Source: Bacillota bacterium (GTDB taxonomy: Bacteria; Bacillota; Clostridia; Lachnospirales; Lachnospiraceae). From it: 10,167 nucleotides of DNA. The stretch lies in contig JAEWRS010000062.1 in the NCBI GenBank assembly GCA_023398855.1, positions 1 through 10,167 on the forward strand, in the 5' to 3' direction. The translations under genes and the position numbers were made by a program. The notes beneath the pieces are model-generated. The model saw only the letters and a program-made list of their open reading frames with translations, was not told the origin of the DNA and ran no database searches. Below, piece by piece: positions 1 to 6,688 of this stretch (the stretch's first letter is position 1; every line of letters begins with the position of its first letter).

Positions 1-164
1 GCCATGTCGTATCCGCAGCAGATTGCCAGTTCAATCATTCTCCTTTTTTCTTCTTCACTGACTTTATCACGAAGGATGTCCCTGGCGAATGCATACATTC
101 CCCAGGACAAATCACTCACCTGAGCCAGACCTTCTGCCATTTCTTTTGATATCATGTCAAACAT
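1..164 (-). CDS. Unrecognised protein, N-terminal fragment (runs off left edge)
   Basis: Reading the minus strand from an ATG at 164-162 gives an open frame of 54 codons to the window edge, beginning MFDMISKEMAEGLAQVSDLS and continuing as a charged, helical stretch ending near AICCGYDMA. The start is supported by a GGAGGTGG ribosome binding site at 167-174, five bases before the ATG. No signal peptide or membrane segment is visible. The fragment is soluble-looking, with an acidic/basic run (SEEEKRRM) followed by a Cys-Cys pair. It lies 144 bp downstream of the permease gene on the same strand, so it may be co-transcribed with it, although a hairpin sits between the two. I do not recognise the family and assign no function. 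That it is a real gene rests on the ribosome binding site and the open frame. Confidence 0.7.
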   Translation of the reverse strand, partial: MFDMISKEMAEGLAQVSDLSWGMYAFARDILRDKVSEEEKRRMIELAICCGYDM

Positions 165-259
165 ATCCACCTCCAGACATCTGATACGATTCTTTGCCGA
201 CCCCTGCATCCCCAATATCTTTACCTGACTTTAAACCTGATTTGTTCCTTTTTATAGAA

Positions 260-287
260 GGAACTGGCAGCGATTCCTGCCAGTTCC
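260..287 (-). terminator. Perfect 11-bp hairpin, weak terminator or attenuator
   Basis: GGAACTGGCAG at 260-270 and CTGCCAGTTCC at 277-287 form a perfect 11-bp stem with a 6-base loop. It begins 21 bases after the permease stop codon. On the minus strand the stem is followed by TTCTATAAAA, not a solid T run, so it would be a leaky terminator, an attenuator or an mRNA 3'-end stabiliser between the permease and the next gene. On the plus strand it is followed by CTATTTATTT, slightly more U-rich, but no plus-strand gene needs it. Confidence 0.55.
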
Positions 288-308
288 CTATTTATTTCAT
301 ATTTCACG

Positions 309-1652
309 TTACATTAAACCACCGTATAGAATAAAAGCAAGGATACAGCAGATAAAGCCTACGATCCACCCTGTGGGTATGGACATTTTCATATAATCCT
401 TGGTCGAAACCTTTGTATAGCCAAATCCCCATGCAACCCAGGATTGAGTAATATCCAAATGCTGCGGAGCAATGGTTGTTATTGCAAAAAGCGGGTACAA
501 GAATGCAACCGGTGCATTGGGAAGCGCAGCAATGACCACTGCCAGAATTGCGGTTCCGCATCCAACAAGATTCAAGGGACCTCTGAAAAAGCCAAGTGGA
601 GTCAGGATTGCAAAAATAAGTGCAAGAGTAAGAGCACTCCTGGGAACAAAACCACCCAAAATAGCAGTAAAATATGGTGCCGCATAAGCTGCAGCATTGT
701 TAAACATGGACAGGGTAAGTAAAAAGCCGATCATTGGAGCAACATCAATGGAGCCATCTGTGAACAGCTTGGCAAAAAGCCGGCAGATATCGGAATAAGA
801 TCCTTTCAGCTTTCCAGTAGTAATCAATGCATAAATACCTGCAACACAGAATCCCAGAATAATGGGAATACGGAATACCACTACGCCCAGAACTGGAAGA
901 ATGACTGAAATCCAGGAGATGGCAGGCGCATTATCACTAACAGTAAAGGATTTTACTGCCCAGGCATGAGCCGCCTTTTTGCTCATGAATAAGTTAGCTA
1001 CGATCAGCACCACCACCAGCGCAACTATCATACAGATAACTCCCATCTGGAAATAGTCATTGTAAGTATAGTTTTCAGCGGCCGGATTAAAGCCTGCATA
1101 AATAGTCTGATACTGTTTAAAATTAACGATATTTCCAAAAATACCGGCCATAATGGACCCCATGAAGCTGAACATGGCAATGGGTGCCGGAACGCCCAGG
1201 GACAGCATGATGGGAAGCACAATAACTGCTATGGAAATAACAGGTCCGATTCCCGTCATGGACATAAAGATAATTGCCGTAACAACACATAGCAATCCCA
1301 TGGTAATTCTCGGCTTGTCACCTCCCAGCTCAACTACTTTACGGATCAGTGTCGATGCGATACCTGTTTCCACCAGAACCCTGCCAAAGAATGCTCCGAA
1401 AAACACATTGACCAGAATTGACTTTGCGTAGCCGGCCGGGCCGTCTGCGTAAACATAGGTCAGCACATCAATAAACGATTTGCCTTCCATGGCGGAATTG
1501 GGCGAAATGGAATTCCCCACCAGCGCCAGCGCTGTCCAGAAAGTTGACATGATTGCAAATCCCACCATGAGGTTTAAGCCTTTGACACAATACCAGACCA
1601 TACCCAGGAAAGACAGAATCATGATAATACCGATCATAACATTGACGTTCAT
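309..1652 (-). CDS. Carboxylate permease, GntP/CitMHS-like (ion transporter superfamily)
   Basis: This 447-residue, very hydrophobic protein has about eleven to twelve predicted membrane segments spread over its whole length and no soluble domain. It is probably an inner-membrane secondary transporter for an organic acid, such as a hydroxy-, di- or tricarboxylate. A conserved-looking stretch (VNVFFGAFFGRVLVETGIAS, about residues 83-102) followed by a GGDKPR loop and a Gly-rich helix pair resembles the GntP and CitMHS groups. I infer the group from overall pattern and cannot name the substrate. The length fits these families (430-460). The start is set by AGGAGGG at 1658-1664, five bases upstream. 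The gene has its own leader with an extended -10 promoter and palindromic repeats, suggesting substrate-induced control. An unrecognised gene follows on the same strand. A related anion permease such as a DctM-like protein is the main alternative. Confidence 0.75.
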   Translation of the reverse strand: MNVNVMIGIIMILSFLGMVWYCVKGLNLMVGFAIMSTFWTALALVGNSISPNSAMEGKSFIDVLTYVYADGPAGYAKSILVNVFFGAFFGRVLVETGIASTLIRKVVELGGDKPRITMGLLCVVTAIIFMSMTGIGPVISIAVIVLPIMLSLGVPAPIAMFSFMGSIMAGIFGNIVNFKQYQTIYAGFNPAAENYTYNDYFQMGVICMIVALVVVLIVANLFMSKKAAHAWAVKSFTVSDNAPAISWISVILPVLGVVVFRIPIILGFCVAGIYALITTGKLKGSYSDICRLFAKLFTDGSIDVAPMIGFLLTLSMFNNAAAYAAPYFTAILGGFVPRSALTLALIFAILTPLGFFRGPLNLVGCGTAILAVVIAALPNAPVAFLYPLFAITTIAPQHLDITQSWVAWGFGYTKVSTKDYMKMSIPTGWIVGFICCILAFILYGGLM

Positions 1653-1725
1653 ATGAACCCTCCTTTTAAAAAATAGTTTATAGAAACCTGCAGAAAGTAT
1701 CTTACACCTTCTGCCACCCCTTAAG

Positions 1726-1741
1726 CGGCGGCGAACCGCCG
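1726..1741 (-). promoter_or_regulatory. GC-rich leader hairpin with UUCG loop
   Basis: On the minus strand the leader of the permease folds as CGGCGG-TTCG-CCGCCG, a six-bp all-GC stem closed by a UUCG tetraloop. It stands out in AT-rich surroundings. It lies about 40 bases after the predicted transcription start and about 75 before the start codon. No T run follows, so it is not a terminator. mRNA stabilisation or a leader structure is possible. Confidence 0.45.
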
Positions 1742-1746
1742 TTTAT

Positions 1747-1774
1747 ACTAATATATTAGCACTAAAATATTAGA
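1747..1774. promoter_or_regulatory. Tandem palindromic operator candidates (two copies)
   Basis: ACTAATATATTAGC (1747-1760) is followed immediately by ACTAAAATATTAGA (1761-1774). Each is a near-palindrome with CTAA/TTAG arms, centred 14 bp apart. They lie just downstream of the predicted -10 of the permease promoter, the usual place for a repressor roadblock. A third copy lies at 1903-1916. The half-site symmetry would suit a dimeric repressor such as a GntR- or TetR-type protein, but no regulator gene is in the window. Confidence 0.5.
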
Positions 1775-1786
1775 TTGTATACGGAT

Positions 1787-1795
1787 ATTATACCA
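1787..1795 (-). promoter_or_regulatory. Extended -10 promoter for the permease gene
   Basis: On the minus strand TGG-TATAAT (TATAAT at 1792-1787) is a perfect -10 box with the TGn extension. No good -35 is found 16-18 bases upstream, which is typical of extended -10 promoters. Transcription would start near 1780, giving a leader of about 128 bases containing both operator candidates and the UUCG hairpin. Confidence 0.55.
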
Positions 1796-1902
1796 ATATT
1801 TCCCTCAATTTTTGTTTTATTTTCACAAATTATCAAATTAAATCTATTATTAATTGACTATATTCACAATGTCGAATCAGGAATATTCTTGTCGGTTTTT
1901 GT

Positions 1903-1916
1903 ACTAATATATCAGT
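1903..1916. promoter_or_regulatory. Distal third copy of the palindromic operator candidate
   Basis: ACTAATATATCAGT shares 12 of its first 13 bases with the 1747 copy and keeps symmetrical ACT/AGT ends. It lies about 110 bases upstream of the permease promoter and 34 bases from the EF-G-like terminator. A remote third site could allow looping with the tandem pair. The AT-rich background makes a chance match possible. Confidence 0.4.
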
Positions 1917-1950
1917 ATCTTATGATTAAATTTATTCGCTCACAGATACA

Positions 1951-1997
1951 AAAAACCCATGGCAGCACCTTACAAGCAGGTATTGCCATGGGTTTTT
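1951..1997 (-). terminator. Rho-independent terminator after the EF-G-like gene (bidirectional)
   Basis: AAAAACCCATGGCA (1951-1964) and TGCCATGGGTTTTT (1984-1997) pair perfectly over 14 bp, with a small inner ACCT/AGGT stem inside the 19-base loop. On the minus strand the stem runs into a T tract (1955-1950) about 40 bases after the EF-G-like stop codon. The flanking A and T runs make it symmetrical, so it could also stop plus-strand transcription. Confidence 0.9.
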
Positions 1998-2036
1998 GAG
2001 GGTTCAGCCCCTCTGTCAGTTATTTAACTGTGCTTT

Positions 2037-4139
2037 TTATACTTCGATTCTGTCTATCTTGGAAGCCCGCTCTTCCACTTCTCTCTTCTGAACATCCCCA
2101 GGAGCCAGTTCGTAGCGGCTGAATTCATATTCAAAGGTTCCGATTCCACCAGTCATAGAGCGCAGGTCCGTATTATAGCCGAACAGTTCGGACATGGGCA
2201 CATCCGCCTCAATGACCTGCTTTCCTCCGTGGTTGGAGTTCATTCCAAGAACACGTCCTCTTCTTCGATTTAAATCTCCCATTACATCTCCGGTAAATTT
2301 ATCCGGGACCGTAACCTTTAAAAACGCAATCGGCTCAAGGAGAACCGGATTTGCATCCATAAATCCTTTTTTAAAGGCCATAGTGGCAGCCATCTTAAAA
2401 GCCAGCTCAGAGGAATCAACCGGATGGTAGGAGCCATCGGTCAGTGTTGCCTTTAAACCCACAACCGGATAAGCGGCGAGAGGTCCTTTCAGGACACATT
2501 CGGCAATTCCCTTTTCAACAGCCGGGAAATAGTTCCTCGGCACAGACCCGCCGAATACGCATTCAGCAAATACGTAAGAAGTTTCCAAGTCTCCCGATGG
2601 TTCAAAAATCATTTTAACATCACCGTACTGGCCGTGTCCTCCGGACTGCTTTTTATATTTTCACTGGACTTCCACTTTTTTGCGGATCGTCTCGCGGAAT
2701 GCAAATTTAGGCTTACTTAATTCCACATCAACCTTATAGCGGTTTAAAAGCTTGCTTACCACCACCTCCAACTGCTGATCTCCAATGGCATAAAGGAGAG
2801 ACTGACGGTTTTCCGTGTCATTGACCACCTTTAAGGTCCAGTCTTCTTCCGTCAGTTTTGCGAGGGCAGTTGAAACCTTATCATCGTCCCCCTTTGTCTT
2901 AGTCCTGTACCGCATATACGTATATGGGGTAGATATCTCCGGCTTATGATATACAATAGGTGCAGAGCGAAGGGCAATGGTATCACCGGTCTGTGTCACA
3001 TTCAATTTTGACACTGCTCCGATATCTCCCGCTTTTAATTCTGAAACCTCAAAGGCTTCCTTCCCTCTTAACGCATAGAGTTTTCCGATCTTTTCCTCAG
3101 CGTCCTTATTCACATTATAAATGACTGAATCAGGCTTTAGGGTACCGGTGCAGATCTTCAGTAAAGAGTACTTTCCAATAAACGGATCCACAATGGTCTT
3201 AAACACGCGGGCAGACAGAGATACATTATCGTTATATTTAGCTGTAAAGCGCTCTCCTGTAGAAATATCCACTCCGATACATTCAAAGAAATCCGGAGAT
3301 GGAAAATATTTGTCTATTGCCTGAAGTACCATCTTCGCGCCCTGGGCGTTTATTCCCGAACCCAACATAACCGGAACGATATTTCCTTTTATCACATGTT
3401 CCCGAAGTGCAGAAGAAATTTCATCAATGGTGAATTCGTCACCCGAGAAATAACGCTCCATATATTCCTCGCTGGTCTCTGCCACAGCCTCCATAAGTGC
3501 TTCACGGGCAATACCCAGGTTCTTCTGACTATATTCAGGAATCTCACATTCTTCATAATCACTGTTTACAGTAAAACGCCGGCCAGCCATCTTTACAACA
3601 TTGACAAAACCCACAAATTTTTCATTTTCACGGATGGGGAGGTGGAACGGCGCTATTTTTCTTCCAAACTCTTTATCCAGCTTTAACAACAATTCCCGGA
3701 AACTTGCATGATCGTCATCCATATTTGTAACAAAGAAAAGTCTGGGAAGCTTGTACTTTTCGCAGAGTTCCCATGCCTTTAATGTTCCAACTTCAATACC
3801 TGCCTTACAATTCACAACTATTACTGCTGCATCCGCAACACTGATGGCCTCTTCAACTTCGCCAACAAAATCAAAATATCCGGGAGTATCAAGCAGGTTG
3901 ATCTTGATAGGGCCATCCTCTCCTTCATACTCCAAAGGAATCAGGGTAGTAGAGATAGAAAACTGTCTCTTAATCTCTTCTTTGTCATAATCGCTGATGG
4001 TATTGCCATCGGTAACTTTTCCCATTCTGCTGATGGCTCCGGTAATCAGCGCCATAGCCTCTGCCAGGGTGGTTTTACCGGCGCCACCGTGCCCAAGTAA
4101 GGCGACGTTACGGATTTGTTTGGTTCCATACACGTTCAT
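2037..4139 (-). pseudogene. Elongation factor G paralog (EF-G2-like), interrupted by in-frame TGA
   Basis: Across the internal TGA the frame is continuous for 700 codons, the normal EF-G length. The protein is a translational GTPase of the EF-G family, a ribosome-binding cytoplasmic factor. It is probably a paralog, not the housekeeping copy, because its motifs are unusual. The P-loop is GHGGAGKT (residues 16-23) where classical EF-G has GHVDHGKT. DTPG is at 84-87. The guanine-specificity motif reads TNMD (138-141) instead of NKMD. Domain IV has the signature QSGGHGQYG just after the TGA. The start at 4139 is chosen because AGGAGG at 4147-4152 is seven bases upstream; an earlier in-frame ATG at 4145 is too close to it. 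Codon 493 (2663-2661) is TGA, where EF-G aligns a glycine (E. coli VEGK), so one GGA-to-TGA change explains it. The upstream piece (492 residues) lacks most of domain IV and all of domain V. The downstream 191-residue piece, from an ATG at 2612, has no ribosome binding site. A nonsense mutation or a sequencing error is likeliest; recoding is less likely. Confidence 0.88.
2661..2663 (-). other. In-frame TGA at EF-G codon 493
   Basis: On the minus strand CAG-TGA-AAA falls between VEVQ and KYKKQSGG. The frame is identical on both sides, with no insertion or deletion. Homologous EF-G sequence has Gly here. None of the complete genes or the relic in this window ends in TGA (six end in TAA, one in TAG), so the window itself neither supports nor excludes TGA as a normal stop. 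Confidence 0.9.
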
Positions 4140-4177
4140 AAACATTCCTCCTGTTCGGTATTTAAGTCTATAACGAT

Positions 4178-4206
4178 ATTTTACTAAAAATGTCATATAA
4201 TTGCAA
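4178..4206 (-). promoter_or_regulatory. Promoter of the EF-G-like gene
   Basis: On the minus strand a -35 TTGCAA (4206-4201), a 17-base spacer and a -10 TAAAAT (4183-4178) fit a sigma-A promoter. Transcription would begin near 4171, giving a leader of about 32 bases that includes the AGGAGG site. Confidence 0.6.
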
Positions 4207-4213
4207 GCAAAAG

Positions 4214-4226
4214 GTGCAATTTGCAC
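4214..4226. promoter_or_regulatory. 13-bp palindrome upstream of the EF-G-like promoter
   Basis: GTGCAA-T-TTGCAC is a perfect palindrome with a one-base centre, 7 bp upstream of the -35 box of the EF-G-like gene. Its TTGCAA core resembles the -35 element itself. It could be an activator or repressor site in the divergent region; no regulator is identified. Confidence 0.35.
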
Positions 4227-4318
4227 AAACATTTTTTATGTCTATCCCGAATCAATAAAAAAGCAGATGCCACTCCAAAAGATGACAAAATATATATGCA
4301 ATCTTAACAACAAATGTA

Positions 4319-4361
4319 TTGAATTGAAAAAAAATTGTGATAAAATGTACAATGATATAAT
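4319..4361 (+). promoter_or_regulatory. Promoter(s) of the pyrophosphatase relic
   Basis: TGA-TATAAT at 4353-4361 is a perfect extended -10, with TTGTGA at 4335-4340 as a -35 at a short 15-base spacing. A second overlapping pair, TTGAAT (4319-4324) and TAAAAT (4341-4346) with a 16-base spacer and also a TGn extension, lies just upstream. Transcripts would have a short leader carrying AGGAGG at 4388-4393. The promoter seems intact although the gene is not. Together with the opposing EF-G promoter it fills the divergent region 4140-4404. Confidence 0.6.
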
Positions 4362-4404
4362 AGCAAATTTTTTAAACTGAGGAAAGTAGGAGGTTAATGG
4401 TTTT

Positions 4405-4587
4405 ATGGGTAATTTAAACTTATTTCTAATCATTTCCATTCTTGTTTCAATTCTTGCGTTTGCTTTTGCAGTGTGGTTGTACCGCTGGGTATCTGCACAG
4501 CCATCTTCAAATCCACGGGTGAAAGATATTAGTGCAGAACTTGTTGGGAAGGTAGAACTTGGGATTTTGGGATTTTCCCTGTTTTAA
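4405..4587 (+). pseudogene. hppA: Internally deleted relic of membrane-bound pyrophosphatase (HppA)
   Basis: The 60-codon frame begins MGNLNLFLIISILVSILAFA, one membrane helix followed by WLYRWVSAQPSSNPRVKDIS, which resembles the N-terminus of ion-translocating pyrophosphatases (full length about 650-700 residues). It then jumps to AELVGKVELGI. Family knowledge places the catalytic motif DVGADLVGKVE (DX7KXE) well over 100 residues further on. In the fused protein D41, K49 and E51 still satisfy DX7KXE, so the junction lies near residues 41-45 and kept the frame. After VELGI the expected PEDDPRNP is replaced by LGFSLF and a TAA, so a second break lies there. AGGAGG at 4388-4393 is 11 bases before the start. 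The intact gene would have been a proton or sodium pump driven by pyrophosphate. A functional 60-residue membrane peptide cannot be excluded but is unlikely. Confidence 0.72.
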
Positions 4588-4662
4588 CTGATCATAACAG
4601 GACTTCATAAAAACGCGGCGCCCATTTTCCAGATTCCCTTAAACCTGCCTCTTTCCATCTGC
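4588..4662. other. Convergent junction between HppA relic and kinase gene
   Basis: These 75 bases separate the ends of two converging genes. I find no strong hairpin with a T run for the kinase operon. CCTGTT (4578-4583) and AACAGG (4596-4601) can pair, and a minus-strand GC block ending in GTTTTTAT near 4609-4622 looks like part of a terminator, but the stem is imperfect. No pyrophosphatase sequence is recognisable in any plus frame here, so the deletion removed the rest of that gene. Confidence 0.4.
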
Positions 4663-5604
4663 TTATATACTTCTTCTTTCAGCTTCCTGCTTCCTGGCGG
4701 CTTTCAGCGCCGTATCCAGGGCACTCATCTCCGGTATTCCGATCTCAGTGCCTGGCAGTCCTGCCTGGACCTTCTCTTCCACCATACTCCTGATGATATC
4801 ATTTTTAACCAGAACACTGCCCCAAAGCCAGAGGCTTCGCTTGTCCGCAGGACTATTTCCAGCCATCTTTCCTGCCGTATCCCGAATCAGCCCCCACAAG
4901 GCCTCCCCACATTCCCGGTGAATGCGGACCGCTTCCTGATCACCCAGGACTGCCGCCTCATAGGCAAACAAGGATAACCTGGCGATCTCAGACTTTTCCA
5001 TAAGATTAGCATTGATAAAATCATCTATTTTTTCCAGTGTATCCAGTCCTGTCTCTTTTTTAATCAGAGGTGTGAGCACGGGGCATTGGATTCGTCCTGA
5101 AATATCGTCTCCTACCGCTTTTAAGGTTTTCAGTCCCATATCAAACCCGCTTCCCTCGTCGCTGATTATGTGATTCCAGCCTCCGGTCCGATAGATACTT
5201 CCTTTTTTATCTCTTCCAAAGCATACGGAACCCGTCCCAGAAATAACTACCAAGGCCGGATCCTCTGTCATGTGAAGAAAAACCTCACAGTCATTTAATA
5301 CCAGAAGCCTTTCACGAGGAAATCCTATTTCTTCAAAGCTGGACCTGCAATCCTGCTCATCCGGCGGAGAGTCGATCCCGCTGGCTGCAACACAAATACC
5401 CAGACAGCAGCCAGGGTCCAGATTCAGTTCTTTAAGAGCTGGAAGTACCAGGCCCCGGTAACGAAGCCTGCTTTTCTCCGCGCCATCTGTATTAAGACTG
5501 CATCCGGGCGCTGAAAATTCCCCCAGCACGGTCCCATGAGTATCGCAGATTTTTAGCCTCCCATTGGTTCCGCCAATATCCAAGCCTGCAAAATATCCTA
5601 TCAT
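4663..5604 (-). CDS. Sugar kinase, BadF/BadG/BcrA/BcrD (N-acetylglucosamine kinase-like) family
   Basis: This 313-residue cytoplasmic ATP-dependent kinase belongs to the actin/hexokinase-fold group. Visible motifs are DIGGTN (9-14, first phosphate-binding loop), ND at 104-105 (D105 is the likely catalytic base), GTGS at 123-126 (second phosphate loop) and GGWNHIISDEGSGFDMG at 141-157. The last is close to the GGWG...GDEGSG signature of N-acetylglucosamine kinases and BadF-type ATPases. Length fits GlcNAc kinases (300-350) and there is no activase cysteine cluster, so sugar phosphorylation is preferred over a dehydratase-activator role. The start has AGGAG at 5612-5616, and the gene begins 19 bases after the acyltransferase-like stop. 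As the last gene of a sugar uptake operon it probably phosphorylates a monosaccharide, perhaps an amino sugar, freed in the cytoplasm. The exact substrate is inferred from the family, not shown. Confidence 0.85.
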   Translation of the reverse strand: MIGYFAGLDIGGTNGRLKICDTHGTVLGEFSAPGCSLNTDGAEKSRLRYRGLVLPALKELNLDPGCCLGICVAASGIDSPPDEQDCRSSFEEIGFPRERLLVLNDCEVFLHMTEDPALVVISGTGSVCFGRDKKGSIYRTGGWNHIISDEGSGFDMGLKTLKAVGDDISGRIQCPVLTPLIKKETGLDTLEKIDDFINANLMEKSEIARLSLFAYEAAVLGDQEAVRIHRECGEALWGLIRDTAGKMAGNSPADKRSLWLWGSVLVKNDIIRSMVEEKVQAGLPGTEIGIPEMSALDTALKAARKQEAERRSI

Positions 5605-5623
5605 AATCCTTCTCCTTATGGTA

Positions 5624-6688
5624 TTATTTCCACGGCAGAAAACCTGCCGTTGTAAACAGTTCTTTCCCTTCCAGAAGATATTCTTTCAGTGAAATCTGCA
5701 AAGAAGTACTGCATGGATAATTCTTCAGCTTATCCAAGGAGCAGCCAAACCCCATGACCCGTTCCATTATCTGGGGAACTTCTGCCTTCATGGGCATTTT
5801 GTGAAAACGCTCCATAAATCCTATGATCCGGCTCTTCTCCGGAAGGATAAACTTCAGATGTGGATCCAGAAGCCAGCTGTCGCAGACAAGAAGATTTCCT
5901 TCATAATACTCCTTAGCTCTCTCTAATGAGGAATCAACTTGATCTTGTGACAGATCAGCTCCTTCCGGGATATGGACTGCCACTGCCTTTTCTCCCGGAA
6001 CCAGCAAAAGCTCCCAGTCAGCCAGGGAAAGAGTCTCTGGCTTTTCTATAGGAACCACTCCCTGTTTAAGATCTGCAAAAAAACCAATTACTGTTTCCTT
6101 CCGGTAATCTACAAAAGTTTCGGACTCACTGGAAAGATTTCTTCCATTGGTCCCTGAAAAATAACCATCCTGATCCACCAGATACCCAGGACATGCCATT
6201 GCCCTGTACGCTCCTGTCTGTGTGTTTTTAAAAATCAGGAAGGGAAATTCATAAGTGATCTCCTCAAACTGCAGACTGCCCAGCCGGCGCACCTTTCCGG
6301 AAACCGACCGGAATACCCATTCAATCTGATGAAGGCCCACCCTGCCTTCATGGTATTTTTGGTATACCTTGATCCAGATTTCAATATCCTTCATGGATTC
6401 CAGAAACACTTCTTCCGGAATCCCCTGCTGCCGGGAATCCTCAATGACCTCCGGCAGCATCCAGTCTATATAAACCAGCGGAAGCATATTCGCATCCAAA
6501 TTCAGCATGTTTGCATGCCTGATCCCCAACTCTATTGCTTCTGAGGCTTTTTCAGGATCCTTCCATTTCAAAAGAAGCTCCTTGCACCATTTATAATTGT
6601 TCATAAAAAAGGGGTAGCTGCGAAAAACACCGGACGCAGCAGCAACTGCCATTTGCGTTTCTTTCCTAAATATATTGTGTCTTGTCAT
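5624..6688 (-). CDS. Acyltransferase-like protein with NAT_N and GNAT_C domains
   Basis: This 354-residue soluble protein looks like the two-domain N-acyltransferase-like family of Firmicutes: an all-helical N-terminal part (about 30-125) and a GNAT-like C-terminal part (about 126-345). Recognisable features are RRLGSLQFE at 134-142, the HIPEGADLS turn at 239-247, and the block ERAKEYY...CDSWLLDPHLKFILPEKSRI at 256-288, which resembles the conserved SWLL-P-L...LP--S-I core. Family recognition is from memory of this pattern. The acyl donor and acceptor are unknown and members are essentially uncharacterised. The start at 6688 has GGAG four bases upstream and overlaps the previous gene by 23 bases. 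An ATG at 6652, with AGGAAAG before it, is an equally reasonable start that removes the overlap. It lies between a putative glycan-cleaving enzyme and a sugar kinase, so a modified sugar is the likely substrate. Confidence 0.75.
   Translation of the reverse strand: MTRHNIFRKETQMAVAAASGVFRSYPFFMNNYKWCKELLLKWKDPEKASEAIELGIRHANMLNLDANMLPLVYIDWMLPEVIEDSRQQGIPEEVFLESMKDIEIWIKVYQKYHEGRVGLHQIEWVFRSVSGKVRRLGSLQFEEITYEFPFLIFKNTQTGAYRAMACPGYLVDQDGYFSGTNGRNLSSESETFVDYRKETVIGFFADLKQGVVPIEKPETLSLADWELLLVPGEKAVAVHIPEGADLSQDQVDSSLERAKEYYEGNLLVCDSWLLDPHLKFILPEKSRIIGFMERFHKMPMKAEVPQIMERVMGFGCSLDKLKNYPCSTSLQISLKEYLLEGKELFTTAGFLPWK

Noticed and set aside
444..722. Plus-strand frames inside the permease gene (444-722, 472-687, 1153-1431)
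   Set aside because: They lie wholly opposite a clear membrane protein gene and have no recognisable product.
1775..1999. Plus-strand frame of 74 codons in the AT-rich intergenic region
   Set aside because: It has no ribosome binding site, has AT-driven composition, and runs through the operator copy and the terminator stem.
2037..2612. Independent 191-residue gene starting at the ATG at 2612
   Set aside because: There is no ribosome binding site before this ATG, and the sequence is simply the C-terminal part of EF-G in the same frame.
2613..2663. Selenocysteine reading of the TGA: GTCC-GGA-GGAC can form a small hairpin 14 bases downstream
   Set aside because: The stem is only four pairs with a three-base loop, and the sequence is fixed by the conserved QSGG coding motif. 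The aligned residue in EF-G is glycine, not cysteine, so selenocysteine is unlikely.
4140..4232. Extended N-terminus of the EF-G-like protein from an ATG at 4232
   Set aside because: The extra 31 residues cross the promoter and the AGGAGG site. EF-G proteins begin shortly before the P-loop, as they do from 4139.
4242..4439. Minus-strand 65-codon hydrophobic frame opposite the pyrophosphatase promoter
   Set aside because: It is the complement of the promoter and first codons of the relic, with no ribosome binding site. Its hydrophobicity reflects AT richness.
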